Origin: Azadirachta indica
Lineage: Eukaryota; Streptophyta; Magnoliopsida; Sapindales; Meliaceae
Reading direction: 5' to 3'
Assembly: GCA_022749755.1 (NCBI GenBank)
Contig: CM040452.1
Location: 7,210,350-7,274,349, forward strand
Length of the DNA: 64,000 nt
Under the pieces are notes generated by a model. It was not told the origin of the DNA. It saw only the letters and a list, made by a program, of their open reading frames with translations, and made no database searches. Each line of letters opens with the position of its first letter. The stretch's first letter is position 1. This document shows, one piece after another, positions 48,061 through 61,055 of the stretch. A program made the translations under genes and the position numbers.

Positions 48061-51000
48061 AATACAGATATTTTGAGGAGCAAGAGTAATTCTTCCATCA
48101 TTAAGAACAAATCTTTCGTCGTTATGAAAAATTCTTTCGCCGTATGGAAGAAATCTTCTGTTATTTTGAATAAATTTTTAGTAAGCCGTATTAAAGTCCT
48201 TTTTAGCCATGGTGATGTTTTTTTCATCCCTATTGAGGACACTTTCAGTCAAATACAGCCATTTTGAGGCATAAGATCAACTCTTTCGTCGTTAAAAACA
48301 AATCTTTCGTCGTTATGAAGAATTCTTTCGCAGTCAGGAAGAAATCTTCTGTTATGTTGAATAAATTTTCAGTAAGCCGTATTAAAGTCCTTAATAGCCG
48401 TAGTGATATTATTTTCATCCCTATTGAGGGCATTTTCAGTTGAATATAGACATCTTTAGGAGTAAGAATAATTCCTCCATCATTAAGAAATAATTTTTTG
48501 CCGTTATGAAAAATTCTTTTGCCGTAAGGAAGAAATCTTCTGTTATATTGTATAAATTTTCAGTAAACTGTATTAAAAGCCTTATTAGCCATAATGATGA
48601 TGTTTTCATCCTTATTGAGGATATTTTCAGTCGAATATAGACATTTTGAGGTGTAAAAGTAATTGCTTCGTCGTTAAGAACAAATCTTTCATCGTTATGA
48701 TGAATTCCTTCGCCATCAGGAAGAAATCTTCTGTTATGTTGAATAAATTTTTAATAAGCCGTATTAAAGTCGTTATTAGCCATGGTGATGTTGTTTTCAT
48801 GTCGATTGAGGTCATTTTTAATTGAATATAGACATTTTGAGGAGTAAGAGTAATTCTTCCGTCATTAAGAACAAATCTTTCGTCGTTATGAAAAATTCTT
48901 TCGCCGTATGGAAGAAATCTTCTGTTATGTTGAATAAATTATCATTAAGCCGTATTAAAGTCCTTATTAGCCATGGTGATGTTGTTTTCATCCTTATTGA
49001 GGACATTTTCAGTCGAATAGAGACATTTTGAGCCATAAGAGTAATTCCTACGTCGTTAAGAACAACTCTTTCGTCGTTATGAAGAATTCTTTCGCCGTCA
49101 GGAAGAAATCTTATGTTATGTTGTATAAATTTTCTGTAAGCTATATTAAAAGCCTTATTAGCGATAATGATGATGTTTTCATCCCTATTGAGGATATTTT
49201 TAGTCGAATATAAACATTTTGAGGCGTAAAACTAATTCTTTCGTCGTTATGAACAACTCTTTCGTCATTAAGAACAAATCCTTCGTCGTTATGATGAATT
49301 CCTACACCGTCAGGAAGAAATCTTCTGTTATGTTGAATAAATTTTCAATAAACCGTATTAAAGGCATTATTAGCCATGGTGATGTTGTTTTCATCCCGAT
49401 TGAGGTCATTTTCAGTCGAATATAGACATTTTGAGGAGTAAGAGTAATTCTTCCCTCATTAAGAACAAATCTTTCGTTGTTATTAAAAATTCTTTCGCCG
49501 TATGGAAGAAATCTTCTGTTATATTGAATAAATTTTCATTAAGCCGTATTAAAGTCCTTATTAGCTATGGTGATGTTATTTTCATCCCTCTCGAGGACAT
49601 TTTCTGTCGAATACAGCCATTTTGAGGCATAAGAGTAATTCCTCCGTCGTTAAGATCAACTCTTTCGTCGTTACAAACAAATCTTTCGTCGTTATGAAGA
49701 ATTCTTTCGCCATCAGGAAGAAATCTTCTGTTATGTTGAATAAATTTTCAATAAGCCGTATTAAAGTTCTTATTAGCCATGGTGATGTTAATTCATCCCT
49801 ATTGAGGATATTTTCAGTCGAATACAGCCATTTTGAGGCATAAAAGTAATTCCTCCGTCGTTAAGAACAACTATTTCGTCGTTAAGAACAAATCCTTCAT
49901 CGTTATGAAGAATTCTTTCGCCGTAAGGAAGAAATCTTCTGTTAAATTGAATAAATTTTTAGTAAGCCGTATTAAAGTCCTTATTAGCCATGATGATGTT
50001 GTTTTCATCCCTATTGAGGACATTTTCAGTCGAATATAGACATTTTGATGCATAAGAGTAATTCCTCCGTCGTTAAGAACAAATCTTTTGTCAAGAACAA
50101 ATCTTTCGTCGTTAGAAGAATTCTTTCTCCATGAGGAAGAAATCTTTTTTTACGTTGAATAAATTTTCAGTCAGCCGTATTAATATCCTTAATAGCCATG
50201 GTGATATTGTTTTCATCCTTATTGAGGACATTTTTAGTCGAATACAGACATTTTGAGGAGTAAGAGTAATTCTTCCATCGTTAAGAACAAATCTTTCGCC
50301 GTCAGGAAGAAATCTTCTGTTATGTTAAATAAATTTTCAGTAAGCCGTTTTAAAGTCCTTAATAGTCATGGTGATGTTGTTTCCATCCCTATTGAGGGCG
50401 TTTTTAGTTGAATATAGACATTTTTAGGAGTAAGGGTAATTGTTTCATCTTTAAGAACTAATTTTTCGCCGTTATGAAAAATTCTTTTGCCTTATGGAAG
50501 AAATCTACTGTTATGTTGAATAAATTTTTAGTAAGCCGTATTAAAGTCCTTTTTAGCCATGGTGATGTTTTTTTCATCCCTATTGAGGACATTTTCAGTC
50601 GAATACAGCCATTTTGACGCATATGTGTAATTCTTCCGTCGTTAAGAACAACTCTTTCGTCGTTAAGAACAAATCTTTCGTCGTTATGAAGAATTCTTTC
50701 GCCGTCAAGAAGAAATCTTATGTTATGTTGTATAAATTTTCAGTAAGCTGTATTAAAAGCCTTATTAGCCATAATGATGATGTTTTCCTCCCTATTGAGG
50801 ATATTTTCAGTCGAATATAGACATTTTGAGGCGTAAAAGTAATTCCTTCGTCGTTAATAACAATTCTTTCGTCGTTAAGAACAAATCTTTTGTCGTTATG
50901 ATGAATTCCTTCGCCGTCAGGAAGAATTCTTCTGTTATGTTGAATAAATTTTCAATAAGCCGTATTAAAGTCCTTATTAGCCATGGTGATGTTGTTTTCA

Positions 51001-53689
51001 TCCTGATTGAGGTCATATTTAGTCGAATATAGACATTTTGAGGAGTAAGAGTAATTCTTCCGTCATTAAGAAGAAATATTTCGTCATTAAGAACAAATCT
51101 TTCGTCGTTATGAAGAATTTTTTCGTTATGCGGAAGAAATCTTATGTTTAGTTGAATAAATTCTCAGTAGGCTGTATTAAAAGCCATATTAGTCATGGTA
51201 ATGTTGTTTTCATACCTATTGAGGGCATTTTTAGTTGAATGTAGACATTTTGGGGAGTAAGAGTAATTCTTCCATCATTAAGAACAAATCTTTCGTCGTT
51301 ATAAAAAATTCTTTCGCCGTCAGGAAGAAATCTTCTATTATGTTGTATAAATTTTCAGTGGGCTGTATTAAAAGCCTTCTTAGCCATAATGATGATGTTT
51401 TCATCCCTATGGAGGATATTTTCAGTCGAATATAGACATTTTGAGGCGTAAGAGTAATTCCTTTGTTGTTAAGAACAATTCTGTCGCCATTAAGAACAAA
51501 TCTTTCGTCGTTATGAAGAATTCTTTCGCCGTCTGGAAGAAATCTTCTGTTATGTTGAATAAAATTTCAATAAGCCGTATTAAATTCCTTATTAGCCATG
51601 GTGATGTTGTTTTCATCCCGATTAATGTCATTTTTAGTTGAATAAAGACATTTTGAGGAGTAAGAGTAATTCTTCCATCAGTAAGAACAAATCTTTCGTC
51701 GTTATAAAAAATTCTTTCGCCGCATGGAAGAAATCATCTGTTATGTTGAACAAATTTTCAGTAAGCAGTATTAAAGGCCTTGTTAGCCATGGTGATGTTG
51801 TTTTCATCCCTATTGAGGGTATTTTTACTTGAATATAGACATTTTGAGGAGTAAGAGTAATTCTTCCATCCTTAAGAACAAATCCTTCGTCGTTACGAAA
51901 AATTCTTTCGCCGTGTGGGAGAAATCTTCTGTTATGTTGAATAAATTCTTAGTAAGCCGTATTAAAGTCATTTTTAGCCATGGTGATGTTGTTTTTATCA
52001 CTATTAAGGACATTTTGAGTCGAATATAGGCATTTGGAGGCATAAGAGTAATTCCTCCGTCGTTAAGATCAACTCTTTCGTCGTTAAGAACAAATCTGTC
52101 GTCGTTATGAAGAATTCTTTCGTCGTCAGGAAGAAATCTTCTGTTATGTTGAACAAATTTTTAGTAAGCAGTATTAAAGGCCTTATTATCCATGGTGATG
52201 TTGCTTTAATCCCTATTGGTGGTATTTTTACTTGAATATAAACATTTTGAGGAGTAAGAGTAATTCTTTCATCATTAAGAATAAATCTTTCGTCGTTATG
52301 AAAAATTCTTTCGCCGCATGGAAGAAATCTTTCTGTTATGTTGAATAAATTTTCAGTAAGCCGTATTAAAGTCCTTATTAGCCATGGTGATGTTGTTTTC
52401 ATCCTATTGAGGACATTTTCAGTCGAATATAGACATTTTGAGGAGTAAGAGTAATTCTTCCGTCGTTAAGAACAATTCTTTCGTCGTTGTTAAGAACAAA
52501 TCTTTCGTCGTTATGAAGAATTCTTTCGCCGTTAGAAATAAATCTTCTGTTATGTTGAATAAATTTTCAGTAAACCGTATTAAAGTCCTTATTAGCCATG
52601 GTGATGTTGTTTTCATCCCTATTGAGGGTACATTTTCAGTCGAATATAGACATTTTGAGGAGTAAGAGTAATTCTTTCGTCGTTAAGAACAAATCTTTCG
52701 TCGTTAAGAAAAATCTTTCGTCGTTATGAAAAATTCTTTCGCCGTATAGAAGAAATCTTCTGTTATGTTGAATAAATTTTCAGTAAGCTGTACTAAAGTC
52801 CTTATTAGCCGTGGTGATATTATTTTCATCCCTACTGAGGACATTTTCAGTCGAATACAGCCATTTTGAGGCATAAGACTAATTCCTACGTCGTTAAGAA
52901 CAACTCTTTCGTCGTTAAGAACAACTCTTTCGTCGTTATGAAGAACTCTTTCACCGTTAGAAAGAAATCTTCTGTTATGTTGAACAAATTTTCAGTAAGT
53001 AGTATTAAAGGCCTTATTAGCCATGATGATGTTGTTTTCATCCCTATTGAGGGTATTTTTAATTGAATATAGACATTTTGAGGAGTAAGAGTAATTCTTC
53101 CATCGTTAAGAATAAATCTTTCGTCGTTAAGAACAAATCTTTCGTCGTTATGAAAAATTCTTTCGCGTAGGAAGAAATCTTCTGTTATGTTGAATAAATT
53201 TTTCAGTAAGCCGTACTAAAGTCTTTATTAGCCATGGTGATGCTGTTTTCATCCCTATTGAGGACATTTTCAGTCGAATATAGACATTTTGAGGCATAAG
53301 AGTAATTCCTACGTAGTTAAGAACAACTCTTTTGTCGTTAGGAATAAATCTTTCGTCGTTATGAAGAATTCTTTCGCTGTCAGGAAGAATCTTCTGTTAT
53401 GTTGAATAAATTCTCAGTAAGCCATATTAAAGTCCTTTTTAGCCATGGTGATGTTGTTTTCATCCCTATTGAGGATATTTTGAGTCGAATATAGACATTT
53501 TGAGGCATAAGAGTAATTCCTCCGTCGTTAAGAACAACTCTTTCGTCGTTATGAAGAACTCTTTCGCCGTTAGAAAGAAATCTTCTGTTATGTTGAATAA
53601 ATTTTCAGTAAGCAGTATTAAAGGCCTTATTAGCCATGGTGATGTTGTTTTCATCCCTGTTGAGGACATTTTCAGTCGAATATAGACAT

Positions 53690-56600
53690 TTTGAGGAGTA
53701 AGAGTAATTCTTCGTCGTTAAGAACAATTCTTTCGTTGTTAAGAACAAATCTTTCGTCGTTGAAAGAATTCTTTCGTCGTGAGAAAGAAATCTTCTGTTA
53801 TGTTGAATAAATTTTCAGTAAGCCGTATTAAAGTCCTTATTAGCCATGGTGATGTTGTTTTCATCCCTATTGAGGACATTTTCAGTCGAATATAGACATT
53901 TTGAGGAGTAAGAGTAATTCCTTCGTCGTTAAGAACAATTCTTTCGTTGTTAAGAACAAATCTTTCGTCGTTAGAAAGAATTCTTTCGTCGTGAGAAAGA
54001 AATCTTCTGTTATGTTGAATAAATTTTCAGTAAGCCGTATTAAAGTCCTTATTAGCCATGGTGATGTTGTTTTCATCCCTATTGAGGATATTTTTCAGTG
54101 AATATAGACATTTTGAGGAGTAAGAGTAATTCTTTCATCATTAAGAAGAAATCTTTCGTCGTTATGAAAAATTCTTTCGCCGTATGGAAGAAATCTTCTC
54201 TTATGTTGAATAAATTTTCGGTAAGCCGTACTAAAGTCCTTATTAGCCGTGGTGATATTATTTTCATCCCTATTAAGGACATTTTCAGTCGAATACAGCC
54301 ATTTTGAGGCGTAAGAGTAATTCTTCCGTCGTTAAGAACAACTCTTTTGTCGTTAAGAATAAATATTTCGTCGTTATGAAGAATTCTTTCGTTGTCAGGA
54401 AGAATCTTTTGATATGTTAAATAAATTCTCAGTAAGCCATATTAAAGTCCTTTTTAGCCATGGTGATATTGTTTTCATCCCCATTGAGGATATTTTGAGT
54501 CGAATATAGACATTTTGAGGCGTAAGAGTAATTCCTCCGTCGTTAAGAACAACTCTTTCGTCGTTAAGAACAAATCCTTCGTCGTTATGAAGAATTCTTT
54601 CGCCGTCAAGAAGAAATCTTCTGTTATGTTGAATAAATTTTCAGTAGGCCGTATTAAAATCCTTAATAGCGATGGTGATATTGTTTTCATCCCTATTGAG
54701 GGCATTTTTAGTTTAATATAAACATTTTTAGGACTAAGAGTAATTCTTCCATCATTAAGAACTAATTTTTCGCCGTTATGAAAAATTCTTTCGCCGTATG
54801 GAAGAAATCTTCTGTTATGTTGAATAAATTTTCAGTAAGCCGTACTAAAGTCCAATTAGCCATGGTGATGCTGTTTTCATCCCTATTGAGGAAATTTTAA
54901 GTCGAATATAGACATTTTGAGGCATAAGAGTAATTCCTACGTCGTTAAGAACAACTCTTTCGTCGTTATGAAGAACTCTTTCGCCGTTAGAAAGAAATCT
55001 TCTGTTATGTTGAATAAATTTTCAGTAAGCAGTATTAAACGACTTATTAGCCATGGTGATGTTGTTTTCATCCCTATGGAGGGTATTTTTAATTGAATAT
55101 AGACATTTTGAGGAGTAAGAGTAATTCTTTCATCGTTAAGAATAAATCTTTCGTCGTTATGAAAAATTCTTTCGCCGTATGGAAGAAATCTTCTGTTATC
55201 TTGAATAAATTTTCAGTAAGCCGTACTAAAGTCCTTATTAGCCATGGTGATGCTGTTTTCATCCCTATTGAGGACATTTTCAGTCGAATATAGACATTTT
55301 GAGGCATAAGAGTAATTCCTACGTCGTTAAGAATAACTCTTTCGTCGTTATGAATAACTCTTTCGCCGTTAGAAAGAAATCTTCTGTTATGTTGAATAAA
55401 TTTTCAGTAAGCCGTATTAAATTCCTTATTAGTCATGGTGATGATGTTTTCATCCTTATTGAGGACCTTTTCTTTCGATTATAGACATTTTTAGGAGTAA
55501 GAGTAATTCTTCCGTCGCTAAGAACAAATCTTTCGTTGTCGAGAACAAATCTTTCGTCGTTTTGAAAAATTCTTTCGCCGCAAGGAAGAAATCCTCTGTT
55601 ATGTTGAATAAATCTTCAGTAAGCCGTATTAAAGTCCTTATTAGCCATGGTGATGTTGTTTTCATCCCTATTGAGGACATTTTCAGTCGAATATAGACAT
55701 TTTGAGGAGTAAGAGTAATTCTTCCGTCGTTAAGAACAATTCTTTCGTCGTTATGAAGAATTCTTTCGCCGCAAGGAAGAAATCTTCTGTTATGTTGAAT
55801 AAATTTTCAGTAAGCCGTATTAAAGTCCTTATTAGCCATGGTGATGTTGTTTTCATCCCTATTGAGGACATTTTCAGTCGAATATAGACATTTTGAGGAG
55901 TAAGAGTAATTCTTCCGTCGTTAAGAACAATTCTTTCGTCGTCAAGAACAAATCTTTCGTCGTTATGAAGAATTCTTTCGCCGCAAGGAAGAAAATCTTC
56001 TGTTATGTTGAATAAATTTTCAGTAAGCCGTATTAAAGTCCTTATTAGCCATGGTGATGTTGTTTTCATCCCTATTGAGGACATTTTCTGTCGAATATAG
56101 ACATTTTGAGGAGTAAGAGTAATTCCTCCGTCGTTAAGAACAATTCTTTCGTTGTTAAGAACAAATTTTCGTCGTTAGAAAGAATTCTTTCGTCGTGAGA
56201 AAGAAATCTTCTGTTATGTTGAATAAATCTTCAGTAAGCCGTATTAAAGTCCTTATTAGCCATGGTGATGTTGTTTTCATCCCTATTGAGGACATTTTCA
56301 GTCGAATATAGACATTTTGAGGAGTAAGAGTAATTCTCCGTCGTCGTTAAGAACAATTCTTTCGTCGTCAAGAACAAATCTTTCGTCGTTATGAAGAATT
56401 CTTTCGCCGCAAGGAAGAAATCTTCTGTTATGTTGAATAAATTTTCAGTAAGCCGTATTAAAGTCCTTATTAGCCATGGTGATGTTGTTTTCATCCCTAT
56501 TGAGGACATTTTCTGTCGAATATAGACATTTTGAGGAGTAAGAGTAATTCCTCCGTCGTTAAGAACAATTCTTTCGTTGTTAAGAACAAATCTTTCGTCG

Positions 56601-59600
56601 TTATAAAGAATTCTTTCGTCGTGAGAAAGAAATCTTCTGTTATGTTGAATAAATCTTCAGTAAGCCGTATTAAAGTCCTTATTAGCCATGGTGATGTTGT
56701 TTTCATCCCTATTGAGGACATTTTCAGTCGAATATAGACATTTTGAGGAGTAAGAGTAATTCCTCCGTCGTTAAAAACAATTCTTTCGTCGTCAAGAACA
56801 AATCTCTCGTCGTTATGAAGAATTCTTTCGCCGCAAGGAAGAAATTTTCTGTTATGTTGAATAAATATTCAGTAAGCCGTATTAAATTCCTTATTAGCCA
56901 TGGTGATGTTATTTTCATCCCTATTGAGGACATTTTCAGTCGAATATAGACATTTTGAGGAGTAAGAGTAATTCTTCCGTCGTTAAGAACAATTCTTTCG
57001 TTGTCAAGAACAAATCTTTCGTCGTTAGAAAGAATTCTTTCGTCGTGAGAAAGAAATCTTCTGTTATGTTGAATAAATTTTCAGTAAGCCGTATTAAAGT
57101 CCTTATTAGCCATAGTGATGTTGTTTTCATCCCTATTGAGGACATTTTCAGTCGTATATAGACATTTTTAGGAGTATGAGTAATTCTTCCGTCGTTAAGA
57201 ACAATTCTTTCGTCGTCAAGAACAAATCTTTCGTCGTTATGAAAGAATTCTTTCGCCGCAAAGAAGAAATCTTCTGTTATGTTGAATAAATTTTCAGTAA
57301 GCCGTATTAAAGTCCTTATTAGCCATGGTGATGTTGTTTTCATCCCTATTGAGGACATTTTCAGTCGAATATAGACATTTTGAGGAGTAAGAGTAATTCC
57401 TCCGTCGTTAAGAACAATTCTTTCGTTGTTAAGAACAAATCTTTCGTCGTTAAAAAGAATTCTTTCGTCGTGAGAAAGAAATCTTCTGTTATGTTGAATA
57501 AATTTTCAGTAAGCCGTATTAAAGTCCTTATTAGCCATGGTGATGTTGTTTTCATCCCTATTGAGGACATTTTCAGTCGAATATAGACATTTTGAGGAGT
57601 AAGAGTAATTCTTCCGTCGTTAAGAACAATTCTTTCGTCGTCAAGAACAAATCTTTCGTCGTTATGAAGAATTCTTTCGCCGCAAGGAAGAAATCTTCTG
57701 TTATGTTGAATAAATTTTCAGTAAGCCGTATTAAAGTCCTTATTAGCCATGGTGATGTTGTTTTCATCCCTATTGAGGACATTTTCAGTCGAATATAGAC
57801 ATTTTGAGGAGTAAGAGTAATTCTTCTGTCGTTAAGAACAATTCTTTCGTCGTCAAGAACAAATCTTTCGTCGTTATGAAGAATTCTTTCGCCGCAGGAA
57901 GAAATTTTCTGTTATGTTGAATAAATCTTCAGTAAGCCGTATTAAAGTCCTTATTAGCCATGGTGATGTTGTTTTCATCCCTATTGAGGACATTTTCAGT
58001 CGAATATAGACATTTTGAGGAGTAAGAGTAATTCCTCCGTCGTTAAGAACAATTCTTTCGTTGTTAAGAACAAATCTTTCGTCGTTAGAAAGAATTCTTT
58101 CGTCGTGAGAAAGAAATCTTCTGTTATGTTGAATAAATTTTCAGTAAGCCGTATTAAAGTCCTTATTAGCCATAGTGATGTTGTTTTCATCCCTATTGAG
58201 GACATTTTCAGTCGAATATAGACATTTTTAGGAGTATGAGTAATTCTTCTGTCGTTAAGAACAATTCTTTCATCGTCAAGAACAAATCTTTCGTCGTTAT
58301 GAAGAATTCTTTCGCCGCAAGGAAGAAATCTTCTGTTATGTTGAATAAATTTTCAGTAAGCCGTATTAAAGTCCTTATTAGCCATGGTGATGTTGTTTTC
58401 ATCCCTATTGAGGACATTTTCAGTCGAATATAGACATTTTGAGGAGTAAGAGTAATTCCTTCCGTCGTTAAGAACAATTCTTTCGTTGTTAAGAACAAAT
58501 CTTTCGTCGTTAGAAAGAATTCTTTCGTCGTGAGAAAGAAATCTTCTGTTATGTTGAATAAATCTTCAGTAAGCCGTATTAAAGTCCTTATTAGCCATGG
58601 TGATGTTGTTTTCATCCCTATTGAGGACATTTTCAGTCGAATATAGACATTTTGAGGAGTAAGAGTAATTCTTCCGTCGTTAAGAACAATTCTTTCGTCG
58701 TCAAGAACAAATCTTTCGTCGTTATGAAGAATTCTTTCGCCGCAGGGAAGAAATCCTCTGTTATGTTGAATAAATTTTCAGTAAGCCGTATTAAAGTCCT
58801 TATTAGCCATGGTGATGTTGTTTTCATCCCTATTGAGGACATTTTCAGTCGAATATAGACATTTTGAGGAGTAAGAGTAATTCTTCCGTCGTTAAGAACA
58901 ATTCTTTCGTCAAGTCAAGAACAAATCTTTCGTCGTTATGAAAGAATTCTTTCGCCGCAAGGAAGAAATTTTCTGTTATGTTGAATAAATAAATCTTCAG
59001 TAAGCCGTATTAAAGTCCTTATTAGCCATGGTGATGTTGTTTTTTTCATCCCTATTGAGGACATTTTCAGTCGCATATAGACATTTTTAGGAGTATGAGT
59101 AATTCTTCCGTCGTTAAGAACAATTCTTTCGTCGTTAAGAACAAATCTTTCGTCGTTAAGAACAATTCTTTCGTCGTTAGAAAGAATTCTTTCGTCGTGA
59201 GAAAGAAATCTTCTGTTATGTTGAATAAATTTTCAGTAAGCCGTATTAAAGTCCTTATTAGCCATAGTGATGTTGTTTTCATCCCTATTGAGGACATTTT
59301 CAGTCGAATATAGACATTTTTAGGAGTATGAGTAATTCCTCCGTCGTTAAGAATAATTCTTTCGTTGTTAAGAACAAATCTTTCGTCGTTAGAAAGAATT
59401 CTTTCGTCGTGAGAAAGAAATCTTCTGTTATGTTGAATAAATTTTCAGTAAGCCGTATTAAAGTCCTTATTAGCCATGGTGATGTTGTTTTCATCCCTAT
59501 TGAGGACATTTTCAGTCGAATATAGACATTTTGAGGAGTAAGAGTAATTCCTCCGTCGTTAAGAACAATTCTTTCGTTGTTAAGAACAAATCTTTCGTCG

Positions 59601-60890
59601 TTAGAAAGAATTCTTTCGTCGTGAGAAAGAAATCTTCTGTTATGTTGAATAAATTTTCAGTAAGCCGTATTAAAGTCCTTATTAGCCATAGTGATGTTGT
59701 TTTCATCCCTATTGAGGACATTTTCAGTCGTATATAGACATTTTTAGGAGTATGAGTAATTCTTCCGTCGTTAAGAACAATTCTTTCGTCGTCAAGAACA
59801 AATCTTTCGTCGTTATGAAAGAATTCTTTCGCCGCAGAAAGAAATCTTCTGTTATGTTGAATAAATTTTCAGTAAGCCGTATTAAAGTCCTTATTAGCCA
59901 TGGTGATGTTGTTTTCATCCCTATTGAGGACATTTTCAGTCGAATATAGACATTTTGAGGAGTAAGAGTAATTCCTCCGTCGTTAAGAACAATTCTTTCG
60001 TTGTTAAGAACAAATCTTTCGTCGTTAGAAAGAATTCTTTCGTCGTGAGAAAGAAATCTTCTGTTATGTTGAATAAATTTTCAGTAAGCCGTATTAAAGT
60101 CCTTATTAGCCATGTGATGTTGTTTTCATCCCTATTGAGGACATTTTCAGTCGAATATAGACATTTTTAGGAGTAAGAGTAATTCTTCGGTGGTTAGAAA
60201 CAATTTTTTCGTGGTTAGAAAGAATTCTTTCGCCGCAAGGAAGAAATCTTCTGTTATGTTGAATAAATTTTTCAGTAAGCCGTATTAAAGTCCTTATTAG
60301 CCATGGTGATGTTGTTTTCATCCCTATTGAGGACATTTTCAGTCGAATATAGACATTTTGAGGAGTAAGAGTAATTCCTCCGTCGTTAAGAACAATTCTT
60401 TCGTCGTTAAAAAGAATTCTTTCGCCGCGAGGAAGAAATCTTCTGTTATGTTGAATAAATCTTCAGTAAGCCGTATTAAAGTCTTTATTAGCCATGGTGA
60501 TGTTGTTTTCATCCCTATTGAGGACATTTTCAGTCGAATATAGACATTTTGAGGAGTAAGAGTAATTCCTCCGTCGTTAAGAACAATTCTTTCGTTGTTC
60601 AGAACAAATCTTTCGTCGTTAGAAAGAATTCTTTCGTCGAGAAAGAAATCTTCTGTTATGTTGAATAAATCTTCAGTAAGCCGTATTAAAGTCCTTATTA
60701 GCCATGGTGATGTTGTTTTCATCCCTATTGAGGACATTTTCAGTCGAATATAGACATTTTTAGGAGTATGAGTAATTCTTCCGTCGTTAAGAACAATTCT
60801 TTCGTCGTCAAGAACAAATCTTTCGTCGTTATAAAGAATTCTTTCGCCGCAAGGAAGAAATCTTCTGTTATGTTGAATAAATTTTCAGTA
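53690..60890. repeat. Homogenised right part of the satellite array
   Basis: Monomers here are mostly 212 bp and differ at only a few positions. Two kinds alternate: one with CGTCGTCAAGAAC and CGCCGCAAGGAAG, the other with CGTTGTTAAGAAC and CGTCGTGAGAAAG. Linked markers recur about every 1,060 bp (five monomers), for example GGAAGAAATTTTCTG at 56,836, 57,897 and 58,960. This is the most recently amplified part. Confidence 0.82.
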
Positions 60891-60990
60891 NNNNNNNNNN
60901 NNNNNNNNNNNNNNNNNNNNNNNNNNNNNNNNNNNNNNNNNNNNNNNNNNNNNNNNNNNNNNNNNNNNNNNNNNNNNNNNNNNNNNNNNN
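60891..60990. other. Assembly gap (100 N)
   Basis: Exactly 100 N, the usual placeholder for a gap of unknown size. It breaks the last monomer after TTTTCAGTA, so the true array length and its right border are unknown. Confidence 0.98.
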
Positions 60991-61055
60991 TTTTTTAAAA
61001 TCTTTTAAAATGAAAGTAAGATAACAAATGAAAATGAAAATGTTGTTGCACTTAC

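Larger units (their letters stand above)
36861..60890. repeat. About 24-kb satellite array of 191/212-bp monomers built from 21-bp modules
   Basis: Roughly 115 head-to-tail monomers. A 212-bp monomer reads as 21-bp modules: one starting ATTTTGAGGAGTAAGAGTAA, several of the type CGTCGTTAAGAACAAATCTT, then TCTGTTATGTTGAATAAA, CAGTAAGCCGTATTAAAG and a 65-bp end with TTAGCCATGGTGATGTTG and CAGTCGAATATAGAC. Monomers of 191, 212 and 233 bp differ by one 21-bp module. Most monomers carry an EcoRI site (GAATTC) and many an NcoI site (CCATGG). Copies are diverged on the left and nearly identical on the right. Both strands have short open frames in most units, but monomer length is not a multiple of three and no host-gene domain appears. 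I treat it as non-coding satellite DNA. It ends at an assembly gap. Confidence 0.95.

Noticed and set aside
37290..60890. Many 60-140-codon open frames on both strands taken as a gene family
   Set aside because: They are the same satellite monomer read in each copy; monomer length is not a multiple of three, plus-strand frames begin at TTG rather than ATG, and no known domain or promoter is present.
36861..60890. CRISPR-like array
   Set aside because: There are no unique spacers; the repeats are contiguous 191/212-bp satellite monomers in plant nuclear DNA.
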